DNA of 39,189 nt from Cupriavidus pauculus (lineage in GTDB: Bacteria > Pseudomonadota > Gammaproteobacteria > Burkholderiales > Burkholderiaceae). Positions 25,399 to 33,047 of the stretch are shown piece after piece. Position numbers and translations under genes: made by a program. Under the pieces are notes generated by a model, which did not search any database, was not told the DNA's origin, and saw only the letters and a program-made list of their open reading frames with translations. Position 1 is the stretch's first letter, and each line of letters starts with the position of its first letter. Location of the stretch: positions 1 through 39,189 of the forward strand of contig NZ_VZOW01000047.1 in NCBI RefSeq assembly GCF_008801835.1. Reading direction: 5' to 3'.

Positions 25399-25423
25399 AT
25401 ATGAAACCGTAGTGGTTACATAT
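25399..25423 (-). promoter_or_regulatory. Palindromic operator upstream of the reductase gene
   Basis: The 25-bp dyad has half-sites ATATGAAACC and GGTTACATAT around a 5-bp centre; 9 of 10 arm positions are complementary. It is 21/25 identical to the site at 25884-25908 before the Rrf2 gene. It lies between the two genes, so the reductase probably has its own Rrf2-controlled promoter. Confidence 0.7.
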
Positions 25424-25436
25424 CCGGTTAAAAAAA

Positions 25437-25871
25437 TCAGCGCTTGCGGCGCCTGGCGGCCTGTTCGACTTCATCGAGCATGCCTGCGATCGTGATTGCC
25501 GCAAGAGAGGCGTCCATTGCTGCCTGAGCACGAGTCGCCACCGTTTGCAGTGCTCCAGTAATTTCGCGGCCCACCATGCAGGCGGGATTTGGGGCGCTCT
25601 GGTGCAGCGTAATCAACGCGGTTGTCTCGGTGGCCCGAAAAACGTCGAGCAGCGTGATCGCCGACGCCGGTCGAGCCAGCACTGCGCCGCCGGTGCTGCC
25701 CATCGTCGTGGTGACGAAACCCGCTTCGGTTAGTACGCCGATCAGCCGGCGGATCAGGGCGGGATTAGTGCCCACGCTGCCGGCAATCATCGACGACGGC
25801 ACGGGCTCGTCCGACTGGGCGAGCAGGGTGAGGATATGGACGGCGACGGCGAATCGGCTGCTGGTAGTCAT
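25437..25871 (-). CDS. Rrf2 family transcriptional regulator (YwnA-like)
   Basis: This 144-aa protein has an N-terminal winged helix (RFAVAVHILTLLAQSDEPVPSSMIAGSVGTNPALIRRLIGVLTEAG) followed by a wing rich in Thr/Gly and a dimerisation helix. It holds a single cysteine (Cys 98, NPACMVG), not the three needed for the IscR/NsrR iron-sulfur cluster. It therefore resembles thiol-switch or ligand-sensing Rrf2 proteins such as YwnA, CymR or HypR. It lies 60 bp upstream of the linked reductase and has the operator copy 12 bp before its own ATG, which suggests autorepression. No Shine-Dalgarno is visible. Confidence 0.9.
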   Translation of the reverse strand: MTTSSRFAVAVHILTLLAQSDEPVPSSMIAGSVGTNPALIRRLIGVLTEAGFVTTTMGSTGGAVLARPASAITLLDVFRATETTALITLHQSAPNPACMVGREITGALQTVATRAQAAMDASLAAITIAGMLDEVEQAARRRKR

Positions 25872-25883
25872 GCGGAAATCTTA

Positions 25884-25908
25884 ATGTGAAACCATGGTAG
25901 TTACATAT
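25884..25908 (-). promoter_or_regulatory. Palindromic operator upstream of the Rrf2 gene
   Basis: The 25-bp dyad matches its own reverse complement at 16 of 25 positions, with arms like ATGTGAAAC and GTTACATAT. It matches the second copy at 25399-25423 in 21 of 25 positions. On the minus strand it directly abuts a possible -10 (TAAGAT, 25878-25883), so a bound repressor would cover the spacer and -35. Beyond it, 25909-26092 shows no gene. Confidence 0.7.
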
Positions 25909-26092
25909 CGCGATAACGTCAACCGCAATTTGGGCGGGCGCGGCAGGGTATTTTTCGCAATCGCTGTTGCGTAGATGGCGAGATAATGCCGGAATCGACA
26001 CTGAAGCTGATACACTCAACGGCGGCTTAGGCCGGTAGCGAGTCAACGGAAATGAGAGGAAAAGGATTTGAAGGATTCAGCAGCGCAAAAGC

Positions 26093-26120
26093 AAAAAACC
26101 CGCAACGTGTGTTGCGGGTT
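26093..26120 (-). terminator. Rho-independent terminator of the tRNA-Leu transcript
   Basis: A perfect 10-bp stem AACCCGCAAC/GTTGCGGGTT (26097-26106 with 26111-26120), loop GTGT, followed on the minus strand by a T6 run. It lies 13 bp past the tRNA 3' end. Confidence 0.88.
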
Positions 26121-26133
26121 CCTTGCTGAATCT

Positions 26134-26220
26134 TGGTGCCCAGGAGAGGACTCGAACCTCCACAGTGTTGCCACCGCTAGGACCTGAACCTAGTGCGTCT
26201 ACCAATTCCGCCACCTGGGC
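26134..26220 (-). tRNA. tRNA-Leu, anticodon CAG
   Basis: This is an 87-nt class II tRNA with encoded CCA. The acceptor stem is GCCCAGG paired with CCTGGGC, the discriminator is A, and CCA occupies 26134-26136 on the opposite strand. The anticodon stem CTAGG/CCTAG encloses loop TTCAGGT, so the anticodon is CAG and it reads CUG, the preferred leucine codon at this GC content. A long variable arm and a T arm with GGTTCGAGTCC are present. It has its own consensus promoter and terminator and is divergent from rnr. Confidence 0.97.
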
Positions 26221-26245
26221 AGGTGTCGAAACAACCGAAGCGGCC

Positions 26246-26273
26246 ATTATAGCGACCGTAAAACGTTTGTCAA
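26246..26273 (-). promoter_or_regulatory. Consensus sigma-70 promoter of tRNA-Leu
   Basis: On the minus strand the -35 is TTGACA (6/6, complement at 26268-26273), the spacer is 16 bp and the -10 is TATAAT (6/6, complement at 26246-26251). The transcript start near 26239 is about 20 nt before the tRNA 5' end. The -35 is only 16 bp from the rnr start codon, so rnr's own promoter must overlap this element or lie beyond it. Confidence 0.88.
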
Positions 26274-26289
26274 ATAGTTTCGAGAAAAA

Positions 26290-28917
26290 TTGAATCAGAA
26301 CAACTATCCGATCCCTAGCCGGGAAGAAATCCTTGGCGTACTGAGAACCTCGGGGTCACCCCAGTCGGCCGGCGATATCGCCAAGGCCTTGGCCGTCACG
26401 CGCAAGGAGCATGACGGTTTCCAGAAACGGCTCGCCGCAATGGAGCGCGACGGCCAGATCGAATTGAATCGCAAGGGCCGATACGAATTGGCGCATCAGC
26501 CGAATTTCGTGGTTGGCCGTGTGCAAGGCCACCGCGACGGCTTCGGCTTCCTGATTCGCGATGACGGCGAGGACGATATCTTCCTGCCCGAGCGCGAACT
26601 GCAGAAGGCGATGCATAACGACCGCGCGCAGGTGCGCGTGGTGGGTTATGACCGCCGCGGCCGTCCCGAAGGTCAGATCGTCGAAATCGTCGAGCGCGCA
26701 AATCGTTTCGTGATTGGCCGACTGCTGTCCGAAAACGGCGTGCTCGTGGTGGCGCCTGAAGACAAGCGTATCGGGCAGGACATCCTGATTCCGCCCAAGG
26801 CGCAGGGCAAGGCCCAGGTCGGGCAGGTCGTCAGCGTCGAGCTGATGGAATGGCCCGATCGCTACGTGCAGCCGGTGGGCCGCGTGGTCGAGGTGCTTGG
26901 CGACATCGACGATCCCGGCATGGAGATCGAGATTGCCGTGCGCAAGTACGGCGTGCCGCACCAGTTTTCGCCCGCCGCACTCAAGGAGGCTCAGGCGCTT
27001 CCCGACGAGGTCCGGCAGGCCGATCTCGATCATCGCATCGACCTGCGCGATATTCCGCTGGTGACGATCGACGGCGAAGACGCCCGCGACTTCGACGATG
27101 CCGTCTATTGCGAACCGGTCAAGATCGGGCGCGCGAAAGGATGGCGTCTGATCGTAGCGATTGCCGACGTGTCGCATTACGTGCGCCCGGGCACGCCGCT
27201 GGACGCCGATGCGCTCGACCGGGCTACGTCGGTCTACTTCCCGCGCCGCGTGATTCCGATGCTGCCGGAGAAATTGTCGAACGGCCTGTGCTCGCTGAAT
27301 CCGCATGTGGATCGGCTTTGCATGGTGTGCGATGCGGTGATTACCGCGAAGGGCGAACTCAAGGGTTATCAGTTCTACCCAGCCGTGATGCATTCGTCGG
27401 CGCGACTGACCTACAACGAGGTCTGGTCGGTGCTGTCGAACACCAAGGGGCCGGAGGCGCACAAGCGTGCGGAACTGGTGCCGCATCTGCAAAACCTGTA
27501 CGAGCTGTTCCAGGTCTTGCTCAAGGCGCGGCGCGCGCGCGGTGCCATCGACTTCGATACCACCGAGACCTATATCGTTTGCAACGCGCAGGGCAAGATC
27601 GAGCAGATCCTGCCGCGCACGCGCAACGACGCGCACCGACTGATCGAGGAATGCATGTTGACGGCCAACGTTTGCGCGGCCGATTTCCTCGAACGCTTCA
27701 AGCATCCGGCGCTGTACCGGGTCCATGCTGGCCCAAGCGAAGAAAAGCTCAAGAACCTGCGCGAGTTCCTGAAGACCGCGGGGCTCACGCTGGGCGGCGG
27801 CGACAAGCCACAGGCCTCGGATTACGCCGAAGTGATGGACAAGATCAAGTCGCGTCCCGATGCGCCGATGTTGCAGACGATGCTGCTGCGGTCGATGCAA
27901 CAGGCCGTCTACAGCCCCGACAACATCGGCCACTTCGGCTTGGCGTATGAGGCTTACGCCCACTTTACGAGCCCGATTCGCCGTTATCCCGATCTGCTGG
28001 TCCATCGGTCGATCAAGGCGATTCTTGCACATACCAAGTATCAGCCGGCCTTTATCCCGGGCACCGAGCTGAATACGCAGGTTTCGCCGAAAGCGCGCCG
28101 CATGCAGGCCGCCGATGCCGAGCGCCGCGCCGAGAATGCGGCCGCGCGCGCCAAGCGCAACGAAGGCATCTGGGATGAACTGGGCCTGCATTGTTCCGCC
28201 AACGAACGGCGCGCCGACGAGGCGTCGCGCGATGTGGAAGCCTGGCTGAAGTGCTACTTCATGCGCGACAAGCTTGGCAGCGACTACGCCGGCACGGTCA
28301 GCGCGGTGACATCGTTCGGCATCTTCGTGCAATTGGATGAACTTTACGTCGAAGGTCTGGTTCATGTGACCGAGCTCGGCAGCGACTATTTCCAATACGA
28401 CGAAGCCCGCAACGAGTTGCGCGGCGAACGCACCGGCATTCGCTACCGCTTGACCGACCGGGTGCGCGTGCAGGTCTCGCGTGTCGACCTCGACGCGCGC
28501 AAGATCGATTTCCGCCTTGTCCAGGAACCTTCGGCCAAGACGCTGCGGGGGCGCGCCGGTGCACCCGAGCAGCCGCGGGTACCTGCGGCGCACGCGGTGC
28601 CTGCGCGCAAGAAGGGCCGGCAACTGGCAGCGTTGCTGGGCGGAACGTCGAAGCCCGAGGAATCGTTCGACGAGACGCTCGATCGGGTGATCGAAGAGCA
28701 GCCGGTGTTTGAAGCGGTCATTACACCGCTCAAGCCACGCGAGGCGCATGTCGGTCATGCGACGCATGGGCGCGCGGCCAAGAAATCGCCGACCGGCAAG
28801 CCTGCGCGGCATGCAGCCAAGCCAAAGCCGGCGCATCTGAAGACGGAAAAGAAGTCCGCGACCAAGCGTACCGCCAAGCCGGCGGGTAAGAGCGTGCGCC
28901 CTGCACGCAAGCGCTAG
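26290..28917 (+). CDS. rnr: Ribonuclease R
   Basis: This processive 3'-5' exoribonuclease degrades structured RNA and takes part in rRNA quality control and trans-translation. At 875 aa it has an N-terminal winged helix (SREEILGVLRTSGSPQSAGDIAKAL), cold-shock domains (about 75-220, RVQGHRDGFGFLIRDDGEDDIFLPE), the RNB catalytic domain (LVTIDGEDARDFDDAVYCE near 257-275 with the metal-binding aspartates) and an S1 domain (YAGTVSAVTSFGIFVQLDELYVEGLVHV near 665-690). A Lys/Ala/Pro-rich tail of about 110 residues follows. The start codon must be TTG 26290: a stop lies five codons upstream and the next ATG would remove the winged helix. GAG is placed 5 bp before it. Confidence 0.95.
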   Translation: MNQNNYPIPSREEILGVLRTSGSPQSAGDIAKALAVTRKEHDGFQKRLAAMERDGQIELNRKGRYELAHQPNFVVGRVQGHRDGFGFLIRDDGEDDIFLPERELQKAMHNDRAQVRVVGYDRRGRPEGQIVEIVERANRFVIGRLLSENGVLVVAPEDKRIGQDILIPPKAQGKAQVGQVVSVELMEWPDRYVQPVGRVVEVLGDIDDPGMEIEIAVRKYGVPHQFSPAALKEAQALPDEVRQADLDHRIDLRDIPLVTIDGEDARDFDDAVYCEPVKIGRAKGWRLIVAIADVSHYVRPGTPLDADALDRATSVYFPRRVIPMLPEKLSNGLCSLNPHVDRLCMVCDAVITAKGELKGYQFYPAVMHSSARLTYNEVWSVLSNTKGPEAHKRAELVPHLQNLYELFQVLLKARRARGAIDFDTTETYIVCNAQGKIEQILPRTRNDAHRLIEECMLTANVCAADFLERFKHPALYRVHAGPSEEKLKNLREFLKTAGLTLGGGDKPQASDYAEVMDKIKSRPDAPMLQTMLLRSMQQAVYSPDNIGHFGLAYEAYAHFTSPIRRYPDLLVHRSIKAILAHTKYQPAFIPGTELNTQVSPKARRMQAADAERRAENAAARAKRNEGIWDELGLHCSANERRADEASRDVEAWLKCYFMRDKLGSDYAGTVSAVTSFGIFVQLDELYVEGLVHVTELGSDYFQYDEARNELRGERTGIRYRLTDRVRVQVSRVDLDARKIDFRLVQEPSAKTLRGRAGAPEQPRVPAAHAVPARKKGRQLAALLGGTSKPEESFDETLDRVIEEQPVFEAVITPLKPREAHVGHATHGRAAKKSPTGKPARHAAKPKPAHLKTEKKSATKRTAKPAGKSVRPARKR

Positions 28918-28952
28918 GCGAACATCGCGCGATTGAGTGTCGCCATGGCGGG

Positions 28953-28958
28953 TACAAT
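28953..28958 (+). promoter_or_regulatory. Candidate -10 box directly before rlmB
   Basis: TACAAT (5 of 6) ends 7 bp before the rlmB ATG, so a transcript from it would be leaderless or nearly so. No well-spaced -35 is visible (TTGAGT is 14 bp away). No Shine-Dalgarno precedes the ATG. Confidence 0.25.
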
Positions 28959-28965
28959 GCCCGCC

Positions 28966-29709
28966 ATGGCCAAACACAAACTTCTGATCGGCTTTCATGC
29001 CGTCAATGCACGCCTGCGTCAAAACGCAAAGAGCGTGTCCGATATCTACGTCGAAGCAAATCGCCGCGACCGGCGCATGCAGGATTTCATTCGCCTGGCG
29101 GAAAGTCTTGGCGTAACCCTGCATCCGGTCGATGCCGAGCGGCTGCGCGGCATGGCCGGCACCGACCGCCATCAGGGCGTGGTGGCACGCGCCGACGACG
29201 TGTCGCTCGCGCTGAATCTCGACGAACTACTCGATGGCATCGAAGGGACGCCGCTGCTGCTGGTGCTCGATGGTGTCACCGATCCGCACAACCTCGGCGC
29301 ATGCCTGCGCGTTGCCGATGGCGCTGGCGCCCATGCGGTGATCGCGCCAAAGGATCGTAGCGTCGGCCTTAACGCGACCGTTGCGAAGGTTGCCAGCGGC
29401 GCAGCCGAGACTGTGCCGTACATCACCGTCACCAATCTCGCCCGCACCCTGCGCGAATTGCAGGAACGCGGCATCTGGGTGATCGGCACTGCCGACGGCA
29501 CCGACAAGGCGCTGTACGACGTGGATCTGAAGGGACCGACCGCGATCGTAATGGGTGCGGAAGGTGAGGGCATGCGTCGCCTCACGCGCGAAACCTGTGA
29601 TGATCTCGTGTCGATTCCGATGGCCGGTGGGGTGGAAAGCCTCAACGTATCCGTCGCAAGCGGTGTGTGTCTTTACGAAGCGGTGCGTCAGCGCCGTCTT
29701 CCCCGCTGA
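28966..29709 (+). CDS. rlmB: 23S rRNA (guanosine-2'-O)-methyltransferase RlmB
   Basis: RlmB methylates the 2'-O of G2251 in the peptidyl-transferase P loop of 23S rRNA. It is a 247-aa SPOUT-class enzyme. The N-terminal substrate-binding domain begins KHKLLIGFHAVNARLRQN. The knotted SAM-binding domain has LLVLDGVTDPHNLGACLRVADGAGAHAV, AIVMGAEGEGMRRLTRETCD and a final IPMAGGVESLNVSVASGVCLYEAVRQR. ATG 28966 is chosen over the in-frame TTG at 28933, since family proteins begin near this point. It follows rnr, as in E. coli, after 48 bp. Confidence 0.95.
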   Translation: MAKHKLLIGFHAVNARLRQNAKSVSDIYVEANRRDRRMQDFIRLAESLGVTLHPVDAERLRGMAGTDRHQGVVARADDVSLALNLDELLDGIEGTPLLLVLDGVTDPHNLGACLRVADGAGAHAVIAPKDRSVGLNATVAKVASGAAETVPYITVTNLARTLRELQERGIWVIGTADGTDKALYDVDLKGPTAIVMGAEGEGMRRLTRETCDDLVSIPMAGGVESLNVSVASGVCLYEAVRQRRLPR

Positions 29710-29711
29710 CG

Positions 29712-30455
29712 ATGGTCGTGGACGCGGCCGATCTGGAAGCGGCGCGCGCCTGGGTGCACGCCGCGCAGAACATCTTCGTCCTGACCGGGGCCGGGATTTC
29801 GGCCGAGTCGGGCGTTCCGACATTCCGCGATGCGCTGACGGGCCTCTGGGCGCGCTTCGATCCCGAAGAGCTGGCGACCGAAGAGGCCTACCGTCGACAA
29901 CCCGCACTCGTCTGGCAGTGGTACCAGCACCGACGCGAGCTGGTGTCCGCAGCAAAGCCGAATCCTGCCCACTACGCGCTGGCGGAGTTGGCAAGGCGCA
30001 AGTCTGTGACGCTGGTCACGCAGAACATCGATGGCTTGCATCAGCAGGCGGGCAGCGAGCATGTGGTGGAGTTGCACGGCAACTTGTTCGCCAACAAATG
30101 GCTGGATGGCTGCGGCCGTTGCGATACCGTGCCGCCTGTTCCGGGCGAACCGCCGCATTGCGCGCTGTGTGGCGCGATGATGCGTCCGGGCGTGGTCTGG
30201 TTTGGCGAAGATCTCCCGCGCGTTGCGCGCTTTCGGGCCGATCATGCGGCGCAACACTGCGATCTGTGCTTGGTGGTGGGGACTTCGGGATTGGTGTACC
30301 CGGCCGCCGCATTGCCAGGGCTGGCAAAGGAGCACGGGGCGCGCGTGATCGTCGTCAATCCGCAACCGTCCGCACTCGATGACACTGCGGACCTGGTGCT
30401 GCGGGCCGCCGCGGGCGAATGCCTGCCGCTGCTTTGGCCACAACAGAGCGTGTGA
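29712..30455 (+). CDS. NAD-dependent protein deacylase, Sir2 family (CobB-like)
   Basis: This 247-aa sirtuin removes acyl groups from lysines using NAD. The motifs are complete: NAD-binding GAGISAESGVPTFRD, TQNIDGLHQQAGS, the catalytic His in ELHGNLF, four zinc cysteines (CGRCD and CALC), then GVVWFGEDLP and GTSGLVYPAAALP. A YxxR pair (WYQHRRE, about residue 75) is the class III signature that lets SIRT5 and E. coli CobB accept succinyl and other acidic acyl groups. ATG 29712 starts 2 bp after the rlmB stop. The frame is open into rlmB, but those residues are antisense-like. Convergent with tal. Confidence 0.92.
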   Translation: MVVDAADLEAARAWVHAAQNIFVLTGAGISAESGVPTFRDALTGLWARFDPEELATEEAYRRQPALVWQWYQHRRELVSAAKPNPAHYALAELARRKSVTLVTQNIDGLHQQAGSEHVVELHGNLFANKWLDGCGRCDTVPPVPGEPPHCALCGAMMRPGVVWFGEDLPRVARFRADHAAQHCDLCLVVGTSGLVYPAAALPGLAKEHGARVIVVNPQPSALDDTADLVLRAAAGECLPLLWPQQSV

Positions 30456-30540
30456 GCCGCTAAGACCGGCCAACTCCGAACACGGAAACGGCCGGCCCGC
30501 CTGCGAGCCTGGGCCCGAGCGCGGGCAGCCAGCCCGACCG

Positions 30541-31497
30541 TCAGGCCGCCAGTTCCGCGACCAGCTTTTCGAGTTTTACCGCGTCCGCCGCAAACAGGCG
30601 AATTCCCTCCGAGAGTTTTTCCGTCGCCATGGCGTCTTCGTTCAATTGCCAGCGAAATGCGGCTTCGTCGGCGGCAATGCGGGCGATATTGCCCGCTTGC
30701 GCTTGCTCCACCGAAAGCTTGCGCTCGACGGTGGCATTGCTGGCCGCCAGTTGTTCGAGCAGTTCCGGGCTGATGGTCAGCAGATCGCAGCCCGCCAGCG
30801 ACAGAATTTGCCCCGTGCCGCGGAAGCTCGCTCCCATTACCTCGGTCGCGTAACCGAATTTCTTGTAGTAGTCGTAAATCTGGCGCACCGAGCGCACGCC
30901 CGGGTCGTTTTCACCTGCATTGGCGTCCGCATCCCATTTGTCGCCGGCCTGCTTCTTGTGCCAGTCCAGAATGCGGCCGACAAACGGCGAGATCAGCTGC
31001 GCGCCGGCTTCAGCGCAGGCCACTGCCTGAACCAACGAGAACAGCAACGTCATGTTGCATCGGATGTTTTCGCGCTGGAGGATTTCGGCGGCCTTGATGC
31101 CTTCCCACGTCGAAGCGATCTTGATCAGTACGCGTTCCCTTGCGATGCCGCGCTGTTCGTACAGTCCGATCAGATGGCGAGCTTTGTCGACGGTGGCCTG
31201 TGTGTCGAACGACAGCCTCGCATCGACTTCGGTCGAGACCCGGCCCGGGACGATCGAAAGGATTTCGCAGCCGAACGCAATCAGAAGCTGGTCCATCACC
31301 GCGTCGATGCCGGCGCTGCCGTGATGGTCGCGCGTGGCCTGTTCCAGCAGCGGCCGGTACTCGGACTTCTGCACCGCCTTCAGGATCAGCGACGGATTGG
31401 TGGTCGCGTCCTGCGGCGTGTATTGCTTCATCAACTGGAAGTCGCCGGTATCGGCCACGACCGTCGTGAACTGCTTGAGTTGTTCGAGCGCATTCAT
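30541..31497 (-). CDS. tal: Transaldolase
   Basis: This enzyme of the non-oxidative pentose phosphate pathway transfers a dihydroxyacetone unit between sugar phosphates. The 318-aa protein has the TalB-type motifs QYTPQDATTNPSLILKA near the N terminus and VLIKIASTWEGIKAAEIL with the Schiff-base lysine near residue 130, then NMTLLFSLVQAVACAEA and SPFVGRILDW. ATG 31497 has GGAAG about 9 bp upstream; the frame is open to 31617, but the extra 40 residues are not family-like. It is divergent from rpiA, another pentose phosphate gene, sharing a 169-bp promoter region. The 85 bp after its stop (30456-30540) hold only GC-rich sequence without a clear terminator. Confidence 0.96.
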   Translation of the reverse strand: MNALEQLKQFTTVVADTGDFQLMKQYTPQDATTNPSLILKAVQKSEYRPLLEQATRDHHGSAGIDAVMDQLLIAFGCEILSIVPGRVSTEVDARLSFDTQATVDKARHLIGLYEQRGIARERVLIKIASTWEGIKAAEILQRENIRCNMTLLFSLVQAVACAEAGAQLISPFVGRILDWHKKQAGDKWDADANAGENDPGVRSVRQIYDYYKKFGYATEVMGASFRGTGQILSLAGCDLLTISPELLEQLAASNATVERKLSVEQAQAGNIARIAADEAAFRWQLNEDAMATEKLSEGIRLFAADAVKLEKLVAELAA

Positions 31498-31561
31498 GAT
31501 CTGCTTCCGTTCAGGGAATTGTGCAAAGAGACGGGTCAAGGAGATTGCTTCGGGAAAGGGC

Positions 31562-31589
31562 ATTGTAACGGGGCGTCCCGTGACAGCAA
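31562..31589 (-). promoter_or_regulatory. Candidate tal promoter
   Basis: On the minus strand TTGCTG (complement at 31584-31589), a 16-bp spacer and TACAAT (complement at 31562-31567, 5 of 6) precede tal, giving a leader of about 58 nt. A weak -10 TACACT at 31628-31633 faces rpiA on the other strand. Confidence 0.5.
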
Positions 31590-31666
31590 GCCATGGGCGC
31601 CAATCTTCTCGGGTCACGCCAATCCGTTACACTACGCGATTCCCCCAACGCAATCTGGCTGTTGTC

Positions 31667-32353
31667 ATGACTCAGGATGAACTCAAGGCGCTGGTCGCGC
31701 AAGCCGCCGCCGACTACGTGAAGCAGGAAGTGCCCCAAGGTGCCGTTCTTGGCGTGGGCACGGGCTCCACCGCCAATCTTTTCATCGACGCCGTCGCGGC
31801 GTTCAAGGAACGTTTTTCCGGCGCGGTGTCCAGTTCGGAAGCGTCCACACGCCGACTGCAGCAGCACGGTTTCACGGTGCTCGATCTCAACGAAGTTGAC
31901 AGCATCCCCGTCTATGTTGACGGCGCCGACGAGATCGACGCGTCGGGCGCGATGATCAAGGGCGGCGGCGGAGCGCTCACGCGCGAGAAAATCGTCGCGT
32001 CGGTGGCGGATCGTTTCGTTTGCATCGCCGATGGCAGCAAGCTAGTGCCCACGATGGGCGCATTCCCGCTGCCCGTCGAGGTGATCCCGATGGCACGCGC
32101 CGCTGTCGCGCGACGGTTGGCAGCGCTGGGCGGCCAGCCGCGACTGCGCATGACCAAGGAAGGCAGCATCTACAAGACCGATAACGGCAATGTGATTCTG
32201 GATGTGGCCGGATTGAAAATCGAAAATCCCCGGGATCTTGAGCAACGGATCAACCAGTTGCCCGGCGTCGTCACGGTGGGACTTTTTGCATTGCGCGGGG
32301 CCAATGTCCTGTTGCTGGGCACGGAGCAGGGCGTCCAGCGCACCGACTACTGA
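31667..32353 (+). CDS. rpiA: Ribose-5-phosphate isomerase A
   Basis: RpiA interconverts ribose-5-phosphate and ribulose-5-phosphate. The 228-aa protein has the signature GAVLGVGTGSTANLFIDAV, the catalytic region VDGADEIDASGAMIKGGGGALTREK and KLVPTMGAFPLPVEV. ATG 31667 is the natural start (MTQDELKALVAQ). The frame is open to 31334, but that part is antisense to tal. The divergent arrangement with tal suggests joint control of the pentose phosphate pathway. Confidence 0.96.
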   Translation: MTQDELKALVAQAAADYVKQEVPQGAVLGVGTGSTANLFIDAVAAFKERFSGAVSSSEASTRRLQQHGFTVLDLNEVDSIPVYVDGADEIDASGAMIKGGGGALTREKIVASVADRFVCIADGSKLVPTMGAFPLPVEVIPMARAAVARRLAALGGQPRLRMTKEGSIYKTDNGNVILDVAGLKIENPRDLEQRINQLPGVVTVGLFALRGANVLLLGTEQGVQRTDY

Positions 32354-32362
32354 TCACGCGGG

Positions 32363-32390
32363 CAGAGCGGCTAGTGGCCCCGCCGCTCTG
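32363..32390. terminator. Stem-loop between convergent rpiA and narL-type gene
   Basis: A perfect 9-bp stem CAGAGCGGC/GCCGCTCTG (32363-32371 with 32382-32390) and a 10-nt loop fill the 37-bp gap between the two stop codons. There is no T tract, so termination may be Rho-dependent or partial. Confidence 0.35.
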
Positions 32391-33047
32391 TCAGCTGGTG
32401 GCGAGTCCGTGCTCGACCGCATAGACCGCCACCTGAACGCGACTGGCCAGCTTCAGCTTCTTGAGAATGTTCTGCACGTGAATCTTGACCGTGCTTTCCG
32501 CTACGCCCAGGCGGCGCGCGATTTCCTTATTGCTGTCTCCGCGCACCAGTCCATGAACGATCTCGCGCTCCCGCGCGGTGAGCCGTGCGGCCTCCGCGCC
32601 GCGTGATGGCGCAGGCGATGTCTTTTGTGCGCGAAACTGCTGCACGAGCTTCGACGTCATGCTTTCCGAAATCACCGGTTCACCTGCGTTTGCGCGACGG
32701 ATCGCGCTCGTCAACGCTTCGGTCTCGATATTCTTGAGCAGATAACCGCGCGCGCCGCCGCGCAATGCCGCGGCCAATTCCTCGGCCTGCTCTGACACCG
32801 TAAGGATGATTACCGCGCAGTCGGGCAAGTCTTCGACCATCAGTTGCAGCGTGTCTAGTCCCGACAATCCGGGCATGTTCAGATCGAGCAGAATCACATC
32901 GGGCCGGTGCTGCTTGGCGCGCTTGAGGCCTTCCACGCCGTCCGCCGCTTCGTCGACGATCTCGATATCCGACTGTCGCTGCAGCAGGGCACGAATTCCC
33001 GAGCGGAACAGTGTATGGTCATCGACCAGCAGAACTCGGATGGTCAT
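32391..33047 (-). CDS. narL: NarL-type response regulator
   Basis: This 218-aa two-component regulator has an intact receiver domain (VLLVDDHTLFRSG, phospho-acceptor Asp in VILLDLNMPG, Lys in YLLKN). The LuxR/GerE DNA-binding domain lies at about residues 152-215 (LTAREREIVHGLVRGDSNKEIARRLGVAESTVKIHVQNILKKLKL). The sequence matches NarL-type regulators of nitrate/nitrite response in beta-proteobacteria. The start overlaps the kinase stop by 4 bp (ATGA), so kinase and regulator were translated together. With the kinase frameshifted and the nar operon reduced to a relic, its input and targets in this strain are uncertain. Confidence 0.85.
   Translation of the reverse strand: MTIRVLLVDDHTLFRSGIRALLQRQSDIEIVDEAADGVEGLKRAKQHRPDVILLDLNMPGLSGLDTLQLMVEDLPDCAVIILTVSEQAEELAAALRGGARGYLLKNIETEALTSAIRRANAGEPVISESMTSKLVQQFRAQKTSPAPSRGAEAARLTAREREIVHGLVRGDSNKEIARRLGVAESTVKIHVQNILKKLKLASRVQVAVYAVEHGLATS

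Noticed and set aside
26356..29172. 938-codon open frame on the minus strand, antisense to rnr
   Set aside because: It mirrors the rnr reading frame in high-GC DNA, shows no domain, and is rich in His/Arg/Leu as antisense shadows are. rnr itself has all family motifs.
30379..31680. 433-codon plus-strand frame across tal
   Set aside because: Antisense to a transaldolase with complete motifs; composition typical of a GC-driven shadow.
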